Source: Prevotella sp. (lineage in GTDB: Bacteria > Bacteroidota > Bacteroidia > Bacteroidales > Bacteroidaceae). Taken from it: a stretch of DNA of 34,088 bases. Made by a program: the position numbers and the translations under genes. The notes under the pieces were generated by a model. It saw nothing but the letters and a program-made list of their open reading frames with translations. It ran no database searches and was not told the origin of the DNA. How positions within the stretch are numbered: position 1 is the stretch's first letter; every line of letters starts with the position of its first letter. Below, in pieces: positions 17,209-26,132 of the stretch. Where the stretch lies: the NCBI GenBank assembly GCA_016283605.1, contig JAEENF010000158.1:1-34088 (forward strand). Reading direction: 5' to 3'.

Positions 17209-18704
17209 TTCCAGGTGACGCCGTCCTTGGTGTCCTTGACCTCAAAGCCTGCGGCGGCAAGTTCGTCACGGATCTTGTCGCTGGTGGCCCAGTCCTTATC
17301 GGCTTTAGCCTTTGCACGGAGCTCAAGCACCATGTCTACAACCTTTCCGAAAGCCTCCTCGCGAGTGTTTCCTCCATTGACCATTGAACATTGACCATTA
17401 GTCATCGAGAGGCCGAGGATGTCGAATGCGAAGAGGTGCATCGTCTCGGAGAGTTCCTTCAGGCAGTCGGCACAGATGGTGGCCTTGTGGTCTACGAGCT
17501 TATTGATGACGGTGCAGGCCTCGAAGAGGTGACTGATGACCTGCGGTGTGGCGAGGTCGTCGTTCATGGCGTCGTAACACTTCTGGCGCAGATCCTTCAC
17601 CACCTTTTCGGTCTCGGCATCGCACTTGTCACTTACCTGGATACGCTCAAGGTCGCTGATGGCGTTCATCAGTTTCTCCAGTCCACGCTCAGCGGCTACG
17701 AGGGCTTCATTGGAGAAGTCAACGGTACCACGATAGTGTGCACTCAAAACAAAGAAACGGATGGTCATGGGTGAATAAGCTTTCTCCAATAGCGGATGAT
17801 TGCCTGTAAAGAACTGCTCGAGGGTAATGAAATTATTATACGACTTACCCATCTTCTGACCATTGATGGTAAGCATATTGTTGTGCATCCAGTATTTCAC
17901 GGCAGGATGCCCCATAGATGCCTGCGCCTGCGCAATCTCACACTCATGATGTGGGAACACGAGGTCGAGGCCGCCACCGTGGATATCGAATTCCTCACCC
18001 AGATACTTGCGTCCCATAGCTGTACACTCGCAGTGCCAGCCAGGGAATCCGTCACTCCAAGGTGATGGCCATCGCATGATGTGCTCGGGCTGTGCCTTCT
18101 TCCAAAGGGCAAAGTCTGCCTGATTTTTCTTCTCGCCAACACCGTCGAGGTTTTCGCGCGAAGCATCCTTGATATTCTCCAACGAGCGTCCGCTGAGGAT
18201 GCCGTACTTGAATTTCTTATTGTAGGCCTCGATATCGAAATAGATGCTGCCATTGCTCTCATAGGCAAAACCGTTATCCAGGATTTGCTGTACCAACTGC
18301 TGCTGTTCGATAATATGACCTGAAGCATGGGGTTCGATAGAAGGGCGCAACACGTTCAACGCATCCATATACTGATGGTAACGGTTAGTGTAGTACTGGG
18401 CAATCTCCATGGGTTCCAACTGCTCCACACGCGCTTTCTTGGCAATCTTATCCTCACCCTCATCGGCATCGTGCTCCAGATGGCCTACATCGGTGATGTT
18501 ACGGACGTAACGCACCTTATAGCCCAAGTGTTTCAGATAACGGAACACCAGGTCGAAGGTAATGGCAGGACGTGCGTGACCCAGATGGGGATCACCGTAT
18601 ACTGTAGGTCCACAGACATACATGCCCACATTGGGGGCGTGAAGTGGCTCGAAACGCTCTTTCTGACGCGTCAGCGTATTGTAAATAACCAGTTTTGAAT
18701 CCAT
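17196..18704 (-). CDS. cysS: Cysteinyl-tRNA synthetase
   Basis: [23 protein letters not shown] (HIGH), [37 protein letters not shown] (KMSKS-like), C-terminal DGVTWKLNK. Confidence 0.97.
   Translation of the reverse strand: MDSKLVIYNTLTRQKERFEPLHAPNVGMYVCGPTVYGDPHLGHARPAITFDLVFRYLKHLGYKVRYVRNITDVGHLEHDADEGEDKIAKKARVEQLEPMEIAQYYTNRYHQYMDALNVLRPSIEPHASGHIIEQQQLVQQILDNGFAYESNGSIYFDIEAYNKKFKYGILSGRSLENIKDASRENLDGVGEKKNQADFALWKKAQPEHIMRWPSPWSDGFPGWHCECTAMGRKYLGEEFDIHGGGLDLVFPHHECEIAQAQASMGHPAVKYWMHNNMLTINGQKMGKSYNNFITLEQFFTGNHPLLEKAYSPMTIRFFVLSAHYRGTVDFSNEALVAAERGLEKLMNAISDLERIQVSDKCDAETEKVVKDLRQKCYDAMNDDLATPQVISHLFEACTVINKLVDHKATICADCLKELSETMHLFAFDILGLSMTNGQCSMVNGGNTREEAFGKVVDMVLELRAKAKADKDWATSDKIRDELAAAGFEVKDTKDGVTWKLNK
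17373..17400 (-). repeat. Heptad tandem repeat, class C, inside cysS
   Basis: Plus strand tccattg accattg aacattg accatta; minus strand encodes [14 protein letters not shown] between DILGL and [11 protein letters not shown]. Confidence 0.85.
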
Positions 18705-18725
18705 AATCTAATCAGTTTTTGGGCA

Positions 18726-18756
18726 CAAAGGTACAGCAAATCGCTCAAACCACCAA
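18726..18756 (-). promoter_or_regulatory. Promoter of cysS
   Basis: Minus strand TTG (complement of 18754-18756), 20 bp spacer, TACCTTTG (complement of 18726-18733). Confidence 0.55.
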
Positions 18757-18795
18757 ATTTTCCTTAAATTTCTTTTAAGTTTCGATGAAATGTCG

Positions 18796-18803
18796 TATCT
18801 TTG
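18796..18803 (+). promoter_or_regulatory. -7 element for the DUF3857 gene
   Basis: TATCTTTG followed by a 27-nt leader before ATG 18831. Confidence 0.6.
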
Positions 18804-18830
18804 CATCGACTATCAACAAAGTGTAACAAA

Positions 18831-20810
18831 ATGAAACTTAACGTATTAAAACTATTCCTTTTTATGACGATGATGTGCCAAGTGGCTATGGCACAGGACA
18901 ACGTCAATCTGAAATTCGGCAAACCCACCAAGGAAGAAATGCAGATGACGATTTACGAGGCTGAGCCTGACGCTGAGGCCGTAGTATTGTGTCGTCTGAC
19001 GGATGTGGAATATACCGTGCAGACCACCAGCTTTTTGGTGGACTATCGTGAGAAGTGCCGCATCAAGGTGCTGAAACCTAGTGGCGCCCGCTTTGCGAAG
19101 GTTGTCGTACCTTTCCAGAAGAACATGTCAGCATATAACATCGGTGGCTCGAAAATCACAGCCATGTCACTTCCAAAACCTGGAGGTAGTTCCGACTCCT
19201 ATTTCGAGGGAGAGGGCGTCTCTATGACTGAACAAATCTTTGACGCCAGTGCTGATGAGATGGTGGAGAGTATCAAGGCCACGGCCTTCAACCAGGAAGG
19301 TGGCAAGGTGGTGAAGACATCGCTGAAGAAAAGTGACATCGTAACGACAAAGATTGACGAACAGAACTATCAAGTGGAGTTTACCGTTCCTAACGTAAAA
19401 GAGGGTACGGTGATCGAATACGAGTACAATATCCACAGTCAGTTATTCTGGACATTGCGCGACTGGTATGCCCAAGGCGAGATACCCGTGGTCTATGCAA
19501 AACTGGATATGAATATTCCTAACTACCTGATTTTTAATATCGAGGATCACGGCATCCAGCGTCTGACATATACCTGTACGATGGGAAGTCTGAAATTCAA
19601 GGTGGTCAGCGACCCACTGGCTAATCCTATGACTGTAAACACCAACCATTACGTCTATACCGGCCGCAACCTGAAAGGTATGCCGAAGGACGACTATGTG
19701 TGGAATATTCAAGACCACTGTGCAGGCATCACAGCCGAACTGAAGACCTACCGTCTGCCAGGCATGAACCAGATGGACTATGCCAAGACTTGGGAACAGA
19801 TTGACGAAATGTTGCTCGACGATGATGACTTTGGCAAACAGACAGCCAACCACAGTCCGCTGCGCGAGACTCTGGAGACTGCTAAAGTAAAAGACATCAC
19901 CAACGAACAAGAACGGGCGGCAGAGGTTTGTCGTCAGGTCTTGAACCACGTAAAATGGAACGGAAAATACGAAATACATCCTGAGAACACCAGTGAAACA
20001 CTAAAGAAAGGCGAGGGCACCAATGCCGATATCAACATGCTACTGATCCAGTCGCTTTGCGATGCGGGGTTGCAGGCCTATCCCGTTGTGCTCCGTGAGC
20101 GCAACAAGGGACTGCTACCCTATAACTTCCCCTCGCTCAGCAAGTTGTCGACCTATGTGGTGGGCATCAAATACAGCAATGGGGCATTGGCCTATATCGA
20201 TGCCTCATCGAAGGCCGGACACCTGAATGCGCTGCCAGAGGTGCTACAGGTGGAGAAAGCACGTCTGATTGCCAAGGGCAAGGGTAGCACATGGGTGAAC
20301 CTCCAAAAGATATCACGTGCACAGACGGCTACTACTATCGTTGCCGTGCTCGATGCCGATGGGAAGCTCACGGGGACACAGACCACTCTCAACAAGACTT
20401 TAGATACCAAAGAGGAGGTGGCATTCACCAAACAAGGCGAAGTGAAGGACGACAAGATCTATATCAACCCCTTCTACACCGCTCCGATAGAGAAGAACCC
20501 GTTTACTGCCGAGACGAGAATCATGCCCGTAGAGTTCCCATCAGAGCTCTCTGAGCAGATGACAATCGACATCACCCTGCCCGAGGGTTACGTGTTGGAG
20601 AGTGAACCTTGGAAGATCGTTGCCACGACGCCTGATAAAGGCATCGAAGGCCGACTGGTCACCACCACTTCTGAAAAGATGACCCGTGTAAGATATCTGT
20701 TTAACATCAATAAGGTGTCACATTCTGAAAAGAACTATGACACCTTACGAGGAATCTTCGATCTGATATCGAAACGCAGCGCGGAACCGCTGATCTTTAA
20801 GAAGAATTAG
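18831..20810 (+). CDS. DUF3857 / transglutaminase-like domain protein with signal peptide
   Basis: Signal peptide MKLNVLKLFLFMTMMCQVAMAQ; DUF3857-like VEYTVQTTSFLVDYREKCRIKVLKPSGARFA; transglutaminase-like GTNADINMLLIQSLCDAGLQAYPVVLRERNKG. The track start (18801) is a TTG inside the -7 element. Confidence 0.8.
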   Translation: MKLNVLKLFLFMTMMCQVAMAQDNVNLKFGKPTKEEMQMTIYEAEPDAEAVVLCRLTDVEYTVQTTSFLVDYREKCRIKVLKPSGARFAKVVVPFQKNMSAYNIGGSKITAMSLPKPGGSSDSYFEGEGVSMTEQIFDASADEMVESIKATAFNQEGGKVVKTSLKKSDIVTTKIDEQNYQVEFTVPNVKEGTVIEYEYNIHSQLFWTLRDWYAQGEIPVVYAKLDMNIPNYLIFNIEDHGIQRLTYTCTMGSLKFKVVSDPLANPMTVNTNHYVYTGRNLKGMPKDDYVWNIQDHCAGITAELKTYRLPGMNQMDYAKTWEQIDEMLLDDDDFGKQTANHSPLRETLETAKVKDITNEQERAAEVCRQVLNHVKWNGKYEIHPENTSETLKKGEGTNADINMLLIQSLCDAGLQAYPVVLRERNKGLLPYNFPSLSKLSTYVVGIKYSNGALAYIDASSKAGHLNALPEVLQVEKARLIAKGKGSTWVNLQKISRAQTATTIVAVLDADGKLTGTQTTLNKTLDTKEEVAFTKQGEVKDDKIYINPFYTAPIEKNPFTAETRIMPVEFPSELSEQMTIDITLPEGYVLESEPWKIVATTPDKGIEGRLVTTTSEKMTRVRYLFNINKVSHSEKNYDTLRGIFDLISKRSAEPLIFKKN

Positions 20811-22708
20811 TATTCCAGTCCAATGTAGCTGTGGGCGGGGAGCTTGAGGGCGAAGACAGTAGCGCCATGGTGGCTGAAATAGCGGCCACGAAAGTAACGG
20901 TTCGGGGCGGACTGTTCCTCCTGGGGTTGGAGGGTCTCGCCGGTGAGGAGGTTGCGCAGCGACGACACCTTCGCGTTGATGATGACATTCACCGAGACGG
21001 CCTCATCGTTGAAGTTCTCGACGACGAGCGTGCGGTTGTCGTAGGGGAAGAGGGCTACCTTCGAGGGACCTTCGATATAAGCCCCGGCATCGAGACTCAT
21101 GGTACGGCGGATGACGTTGAGGGCCTGTGCGGGATAGTCGTAGAGGTTGCCGAAGTCGTCGGGGATGGTGAGCACGAAGAGGGTGCCCTTGGAGTAGGTG
21201 TTACGCAGCAGGATGGGATAGCCGGAGACACCACCATTGAGCGGACGGCCTGCGGAGACCACCTCCCAGGCATCGTTGGTGAAGTACTTCACCTGCGGGA
21301 TGATAAACTCACGCTCGGACTTGCCCTGCCAGCCGAAGTCGTTGACGATGGCCTTCAGGTCGCCACAGTAGAGTTCGCAGACATCAGCGAGCTCCTCGCG
21401 AATGGCTTTCAGAAGTCCGGTGGTGACGATGACATCGCCACCCTTACGGAGCTGGGCCTTGATCTTCTCCACAATCTGCGGGTCTTTCGCGGCCTGCTCG
21501 GTGAGGAGAATCTGCTGACGGTCGGTGAGGAACTGGGGGTACATGTCCATCGGCAGTCCGATCATACCGAGGTAGTTCTGCAGGAAGTCCTCGCCGGAGG
21601 AGTGCCAGGGTTTGTAACTGGCGATTCCGACGGGACGGCCGAGCTTACCTACAAGGGCATCGGTCTGCTGGAGGGTGACACTGGCGAAACGGGCCATCGT
21701 CGTGGGCGTGACGCTCTTGCCGTTCTTCGTGAAGGGTGCCACCATCTCGTCGTAACGGAAACTGTTGCCGCCGGCATCCTGCCACGCCCTACGCATCATC
21801 TCAGGCTGAATCTTCACGTCGTGGAGCTGCATGTAGTTCCAGAGGATGATCTCGGGGGTCTTCGCCAGCATCGTCAGATGAAGCTGTTCGGCGTAACGGT
21901 CCATGCTCATGTTGATGCCGCCGGCATCCACCCAGCCACCGCCATTTTTGCCAGGTGCGATATTGTCGAAGTAGCGGATGATGTTATAGCTGAGATAGTT
22001 CTGCAAGTGCTGCGCCGAGCCTGGGTCACGGGTCTCGGTACCTGTCCAGATGCCGTCAAAATAGAGGGGTTCTTCCTCGAGGTTGAAGCCGAGACCGTGG
22101 AAGTGGTCATACCAATTAGGATACTTGATGATGACCTTCACTTTCGGGTTGACTTTCTTCGCTGGTTCCACGACGAGTTCGCGACCGGCATCGGCCATGA
22201 GGCGCAGACGGTATTCCGTCCAGCTTTTCGTGCCCTTGGCGGCAATCTCATCATCGTTCTTCAAGTCGATGAAGAAGAAGTCGTCGAGGATGAAATCGTC
22301 GAAGAGTTTCGCGGTGAACTCTGCAACTTCTTTCACAGTCTGGCGCTCGTTGGCGCGGGCATAGCTGTAGGTTTCGAAGTCCTTAGGCTCCGAGCGGGTG
22401 TAGGTAATACCACCGCCCACCTCAAGGCCTTTCGACAGGAAGAACTTCTTCACTTTCTGCATGGTCTTCTCATCGACGGTGAACGCGTCACGGTGGGTCT
22501 CGAGGTAGATCTTATCGAGGTCTACCTGTGAGCTCACGGTCTCCCACGTCGCATTGAGGAACTTTTCATCTGCCATCCGCGCCACATCCTGCGCACGGAT
22601 ATACGATGACACCTTGAAATTCTGATACTTGCCTTTTCCCATAACAGGCATTGTGGCCAAAACGGCTGCTCCTACTAAAAGCATTCTGCTCATCATTTTA
22701 CTTATCAT
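20807..22708 (-). CDS. Secreted glycoside-hydrolase-like (TIM-barrel-like) protein of unknown specificity
   Basis: Signal peptide MISKMMSRMLLVGAAVLATMPVMG; KVKVIIKYPNWYDHFHGLGFNLEEEPLYFDGIWTGTETRDP resembles barrel glycosidase segments; located beside GH3/GH9 genes. Confidence 0.6.
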   Translation of the reverse strand: MISKMMSRMLLVGAAVLATMPVMGKGKYQNFKVSSYIRAQDVARMADEKFLNATWETVSSQVDLDKIYLETHRDAFTVDEKTMQKVKKFFLSKGLEVGGGITYTRSEPKDFETYSYARANERQTVKEVAEFTAKLFDDFILDDFFFIDLKNDDEIAAKGTKSWTEYRLRLMADAGRELVVEPAKKVNPKVKVIIKYPNWYDHFHGLGFNLEEEPLYFDGIWTGTETRDPGSAQHLQNYLSYNIIRYFDNIAPGKNGGGWVDAGGINMSMDRYAEQLHLTMLAKTPEIILWNYMQLHDVKIQPEMMRRAWQDAGGNSFRYDEMVAPFTKNGKSVTPTTMARFASVTLQQTDALVGKLGRPVGIASYKPWHSSGEDFLQNYLGMIGLPMDMYPQFLTDRQQILLTEQAAKDPQIVEKIKAQLRKGGDVIVTTGLLKAIREELADVCELYCGDLKAIVNDFGWQGKSEREFIIPQVKYFTNDAWEVVSAGRPLNGGVSGYPILLRNTYSKGTLFVLTIPDDFGNLYDYPAQALNVIRRTMSLDAGAYIEGPSKVALFPYDNRTLVVENFNDEAVSVNVIINAKVSSLRNLLTGETLQPQEEQSAPNRYFRGRYFSHHGATVFALKLPAHSYIGLEY

Positions 22709-22730
22709 ATCTGTTTGTTTTAAAATATTA

Positions 22731-22847
22731 TTACTTCTTCAGATAGTCTGTTGGCGTGCTATTGTATAGCATCTTAAAGTAGTGTGAAAACTGTTTAGGC
22801 GAGAGTCCAACCATCTGGGTCCTCTTTATTATCCGTCTTATAAATTC
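22731..22847 (-). pseudogene. Remnant of an AraC-family regulator (C-terminal HTH end only)
   Basis: Minus-strand frame between stops reads EFIRRIIKRTQMVGLSPKQFSHYFKMLYNSTPTDYLKK*, matching the end of AraC HTH domains (VGFSxxxYFxxxFKxxxGxTPxxYL). No in-frame upstream N-terminus in the gap. Confidence 0.7.
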
Positions 22848-22873
22848 TCAACATCCGAGGCTTCAGCCTACAA

Positions 22874-25135
22874 TTATTTGATAGTTGTTGTCTGACTTAA
22901 TGGCAATTGTGCTGACGAGCCGCCGACGTGGACGGTCAGCTCTCCGGGCTCTAACTTCCAGGACTGACTGGACTCCTCCCAATGGCAGAGGTCAGAGCAC
23001 CGTAGAGGAATCGTCACGGCCTTGTGCTCACCGCGCTTCAGAGCTATGCGCTTAAAGCCTTTCAGTTCCTTCACAGGACGTTCGATACTTGATGCGGGGC
23101 GCGAGACATAGATCTGTGCCACCTCTTCGGCCTCGAACTGGGAGTTATTGGCTAACGTGAAACTGACATCGAGACCGTCGGCCGTGGGCGAAACTCTCAG
23201 GTCGCTATATTCGAAAGTCGCATAAGAAAGCCCGTGACCGAAAGGATAGGCCGGAGTTACACCCTTACTGTCATACCAACGGTAACCCACGAGATCCTGC
23301 TCGGCATAGTCGGCGACGAGTTGCTGACGGCGGTCATTACTGCGGTTACGGATGATATCGACGAAAATATCGCCCTGATTATTGTTAGCGACATTCTGCG
23401 GATAGGTACCTGTAGCATAAGCGGGCACATCCTCGAGTTTCTTCGGCCACGTCATCGGCAACTTACCGGAGGGCGTAGTATTTCCCGCAAGCACTTCAGC
23501 TAACGCCAGACCGCCCATCGAACCATTGAACCATGAGACGATAAGGACGGGAGAAACGGCGCTGACCGTGCTGACATCCACGGGGCCTCCGGCGACGATG
23601 ACCGTCACCAGACGAGGATTCGCTTTTGCAAGGGCTTGGGCCAGTTCGTCCTGTCCTGAGGGCAGGGTAATGCTCTTGCGGTCGGAGCCTTCGGTCTCGA
23701 CCTCACGGTTGTCACCAGCAAAGAAGATCACAAGATCGGCCTCCTGAGCCACCTTTACGGCCTCAGCCATGAGGGCAGGGTCACCAGGCTGCTGCGGACT
23801 CTGACGCTTGTTACGGCTATCTCTGTCGAAACTCTTGTAGCCTGGCGCGTAGGTGATTATCTTCCCACCACCGAGTACGGCCTGCAACCCCTCGAGAGGC
23901 GTAATCTCTTTGCGGGTCTTGACACCGGCACCCACTCCACCGAGCGCCATCTTCGTCATAGCATTCTCACCAATGACGGCAATACGCTTTACAGATGTCA
24001 GGTTGATGGGTAGCAAGGGCCAGGGTTGGTTCTTCGCCGCCTTCAGGGCATGCTTCCCGACAATGGGCTCGTTCTTCAGCAGCACAATGCTGCGCCGTGC
24101 CACCTGCAGGGCCGTCAGCATCTCATCGTCATTACCCACAGGCTTCTTGTTGGCTTCCTCTCTTGCGACGGGTTTCACCGTCAGACGCACTCGCAGAATC
24201 TCACGTACACGCTGGTTGATGACGTCCTCGCTCACCTTTCCTGCTTTCACAGAGTCGAGCAGCGCCTGACCGAAGAAACGATTTCCCGGCATTTCGACAT
24301 TCATTCCTGCGGTTACGGCATCCACCGTGGAGTGGACACCGCCCCAGTCACTGATGACCATGCCTGGAAATCCCCACTGCCGACGCAGAATGGTGGTGAG
24401 CAGCGGTTCATTCTCGGAACACCAACGCCCATTGACCTTATTATACGCTGCCATCACTCCCCAGGCATCTGCCTCGCGGACAGCCATCTCGAAGGGTCGC
24501 AAATAGATCTCATGCATGGCACGGTCAGAGATGTGTACATCGACAAAACCACGATAGTCTTCCTGATTGTTCAGTGCATAATGTTTCAGACAGACAGCCG
24601 TACCATCCTCCTGTGCGCCCTTCGTATAAGCCACCGACAGCATGCCACTCAACAAGGGGTCTTCACTCAGATACTCATAGGTGCGACCACCTGTGGGGAT
24701 GCGCTGAATATTGATAGCAGGGCCGAGAATCATGTCCTTACCCCTCAGCCGCGCCTCACGGCTCATACCCCGCCCGTATGCGTAAGCCCACTCCATACTC
24801 CATGTAGCAGCCAACGCCGAACCCGTGGGGAAGAATGTGGCCGAGTCCGTCGTCAGATGGGCGGAGTTCCAGGAATGAGGCTCCATCTCCTCACGGATGC
24901 CGAAGGGACCGTCGGCATACTCCATATCGGCGATACCCTGACGAGGAATACCCGCCGAAGAGAACATATTCTTACCATGAAGCATGTCGATCTTCTCTTC
25001 GAGCGTCATACTCCTGATGATATTATCTATCTGCTGCTCATGTTCCAGCAACTTTGTCGGGTACAGTTGTCCCTGAACTCCAATGCTGAATACCATCGCA
25101 ACGCCCACTAACACTATTCTTCTGCGCTTCTTCAT
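22874..25135 (-). CDS. Glycoside hydrolase family 3 beta-glucosidase (BglX-like)
   Basis: MTLEEKIDMLHG, PAINIQRIPTGGRTYEYLSEDPLLSG, KHYALNNQE, GMVISDWGGVHSTVDAVTAGMNVEMPG; C-terminal FnIII-like VAQIYVSRPASSIERPVKELKGFKRI. Start moved to ATG 25135 (MKKRRR). Confidence 0.95.
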   Translation of the reverse strand: MKKRRRIVLVGVAMVFSIGVQGQLYPTKLLEHEQQIDNIIRSMTLEEKIDMLHGKNMFSSAGIPRQGIADMEYADGPFGIREEMEPHSWNSAHLTTDSATFFPTGSALAATWSMEWAYAYGRGMSREARLRGKDMILGPAINIQRIPTGGRTYEYLSEDPLLSGMLSVAYTKGAQEDGTAVCLKHYALNNQEDYRGFVDVHISDRAMHEIYLRPFEMAVREADAWGVMAAYNKVNGRWCSENEPLLTTILRRQWGFPGMVISDWGGVHSTVDAVTAGMNVEMPGNRFFGQALLDSVKAGKVSEDVINQRVREILRVRLTVKPVAREEANKKPVGNDDEMLTALQVARRSIVLLKNEPIVGKHALKAAKNQPWPLLPINLTSVKRIAVIGENAMTKMALGGVGAGVKTRKEITPLEGLQAVLGGGKIITYAPGYKSFDRDSRNKRQSPQQPGDPALMAEAVKVAQEADLVIFFAGDNREVETEGSDRKSITLPSGQDELAQALAKANPRLVTVIVAGGPVDVSTVSAVSPVLIVSWFNGSMGGLALAEVLAGNTTPSGKLPMTWPKKLEDVPAYATGTYPQNVANNNQGDIFVDIIRNRSNDRRQQLVADYAEQDLVGYRWYDSKGVTPAYPFGHGLSYATFEYSDLRVSPTADGLDVSFTLANNSQFEAEEVAQIYVSRPASSIERPVKELKGFKRIALKRGEHKAVTIPLRCSDLCHWEESSQSWKLEPGELTVHVGGSSAQLPLSQTTTIK

Positions 25136-25140
25136 ATCAT

Positions 25141-25168
25141 AACTCTTAACTGTCAACTCTCAACTATC
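25141..25168 (-). repeat. Heptad tandem repeat, class B, at the Gfo/Idh-GH3 junction
   Basis: Plus strand aactctt aactgtc aactctc aactatc; the minus strand carries the Gfo/Idh stop (gatagTTGA..) and ends 5 bp before the GH3 ATG. Confidence 0.85.
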
Positions 25169-26131
25169 CATCGGATACCTTACGCCCCACTTCTGACGCA
25201 GCCCGTCCATGAGCTGCATGATATAGAGCGTCTCGGCATGCGGCATCTCACGAGGCTCCTGCAATCCCTCTGCAAGGGCCTCACGACAGGCGAGGAACTG
25301 GTATTCGTAACCCGTGATCTGCTGCGGCACGCGGATGGTTTCTACATAGGTACGATCCGGACCATTCACAGTAATCGTCTGCGGATTGTTGATATTGTCG
25401 ATGATGAGGTTACCCTCGGTACCTGCGATGACACCGATATTGTCACCTACACACTGCGCCGAGCTCTGCACATTAGCGAGGATACCATCTTTCAAAATAA
25501 TGGTAATGGCATTGGTAAGATCCATACCCGTATCAGATTTCACACAATGACCGTCGATGCTGACAATATCGCTATCCGTAAACATACGCACGAAATTCAG
25601 TGCATAGACACCGAGGTCGAGCAAGGCACCACCGCAGAGGTCGGGACGCATGATACGGGGTTTATTACCCATCGAATAGCCTAGCGTGGCAGTGATCAGG
25701 TGCGGCGTTCCTATACGGCCGTCGGCAATAAGCTGTCGCATGGTAGCAACGACAGGCTGGTAACGTGTCCAGATGGCCTCAGCAATAAAGACTTTCTTCT
25801 CATGGGCAAGGTCGAGGATCTCCTTCGTCTGTCGGGCATTAGCCATAAAGGCTTTCTCCACGAGACAGGGCTTACCTGCGAGAATCGCCTCGCGTGTCAC
25901 ATCGTAATGATGGGAATGAGGTGTGCCCACATACACCAAGTCGACGTCAGGGTCGGCCAGCAGTTCATTGTATGAGCCATAGGCCTTCGGGATGTTCCAT
26001 TTCGCCGCGAAGGCTTCGGCCGTCTCTTTCTTCCGCGAGCCCACAGCGTAGGCTTCGCAGGTGTCTAATCCGTTTAAGGTGATGGCCGCCTTCTCGGCAA
26101 TCCATCCCGTTCCTATGATTCCAACTCGCAT
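25160..26131 (-). CDS. Gfo/Idh/MocA-family oxidoreductase
   Basis: MRVGIIGTGWIAEKAAITLNGLDTCEAYAVGSRKKETAEAFA, DLVYVGTPHSHHYDVTREAILAGKPCLVEKAFMANARQ, GGALLDLGVYALNF. Confidence 0.94.
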   Translation of the reverse strand: MRVGIIGTGWIAEKAAITLNGLDTCEAYAVGSRKKETAEAFAAKWNIPKAYGSYNELLADPDVDLVYVGTPHSHHYDVTREAILAGKPCLVEKAFMANARQTKEILDLAHEKKVFIAEAIWTRYQPVVATMRQLIADGRIGTPHLITATLGYSMGNKPRIMRPDLCGGALLDLGVYALNFVRMFTDSDIVSIDGHCVKSDTGMDLTNAITIILKDGILANVQSSAQCVGDNIGVIAGTEGNLIIDNINNPQTITVNGPDRTYVETIRVPQQITGYEYQFLACREALAEGLQEPREMPHAETLYIMQLMDGLRQKWGVRYPMDS

Positions 26132-26132
26132 T

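Noticed and set aside
18801-18830. N-terminal extension MHRLSTKCNK of the DUF3857 protein
   Set aside because: It starts at a TTG inside the TATCTTTG -7 element; ATG at 18831 begins a proper signal peptide.
20831-22531. 566-aa plus-strand ORF opposite the GH-like gene
   Set aside because: Acidic, low-complexity composition typical of an antisense frame. The minus-strand product has a signal peptide and a plausible secreted-protein sequence.
22855-22870. Short palindrome aggctgaagcct after the GH3 stop as a terminator
   Set aside because: The loop would be only 2 nt, the stem is 5 bp and no T-tract follows; not convincing.
24026-25111. 361-aa plus-strand ORF opposite GH3 (and similar at 28010-29137, 30051-30887, 8624-9508)
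   Set aside because: Antisense to clearly recognisable conserved enzymes; His/Thr-rich composition typical of shadow ORFs.
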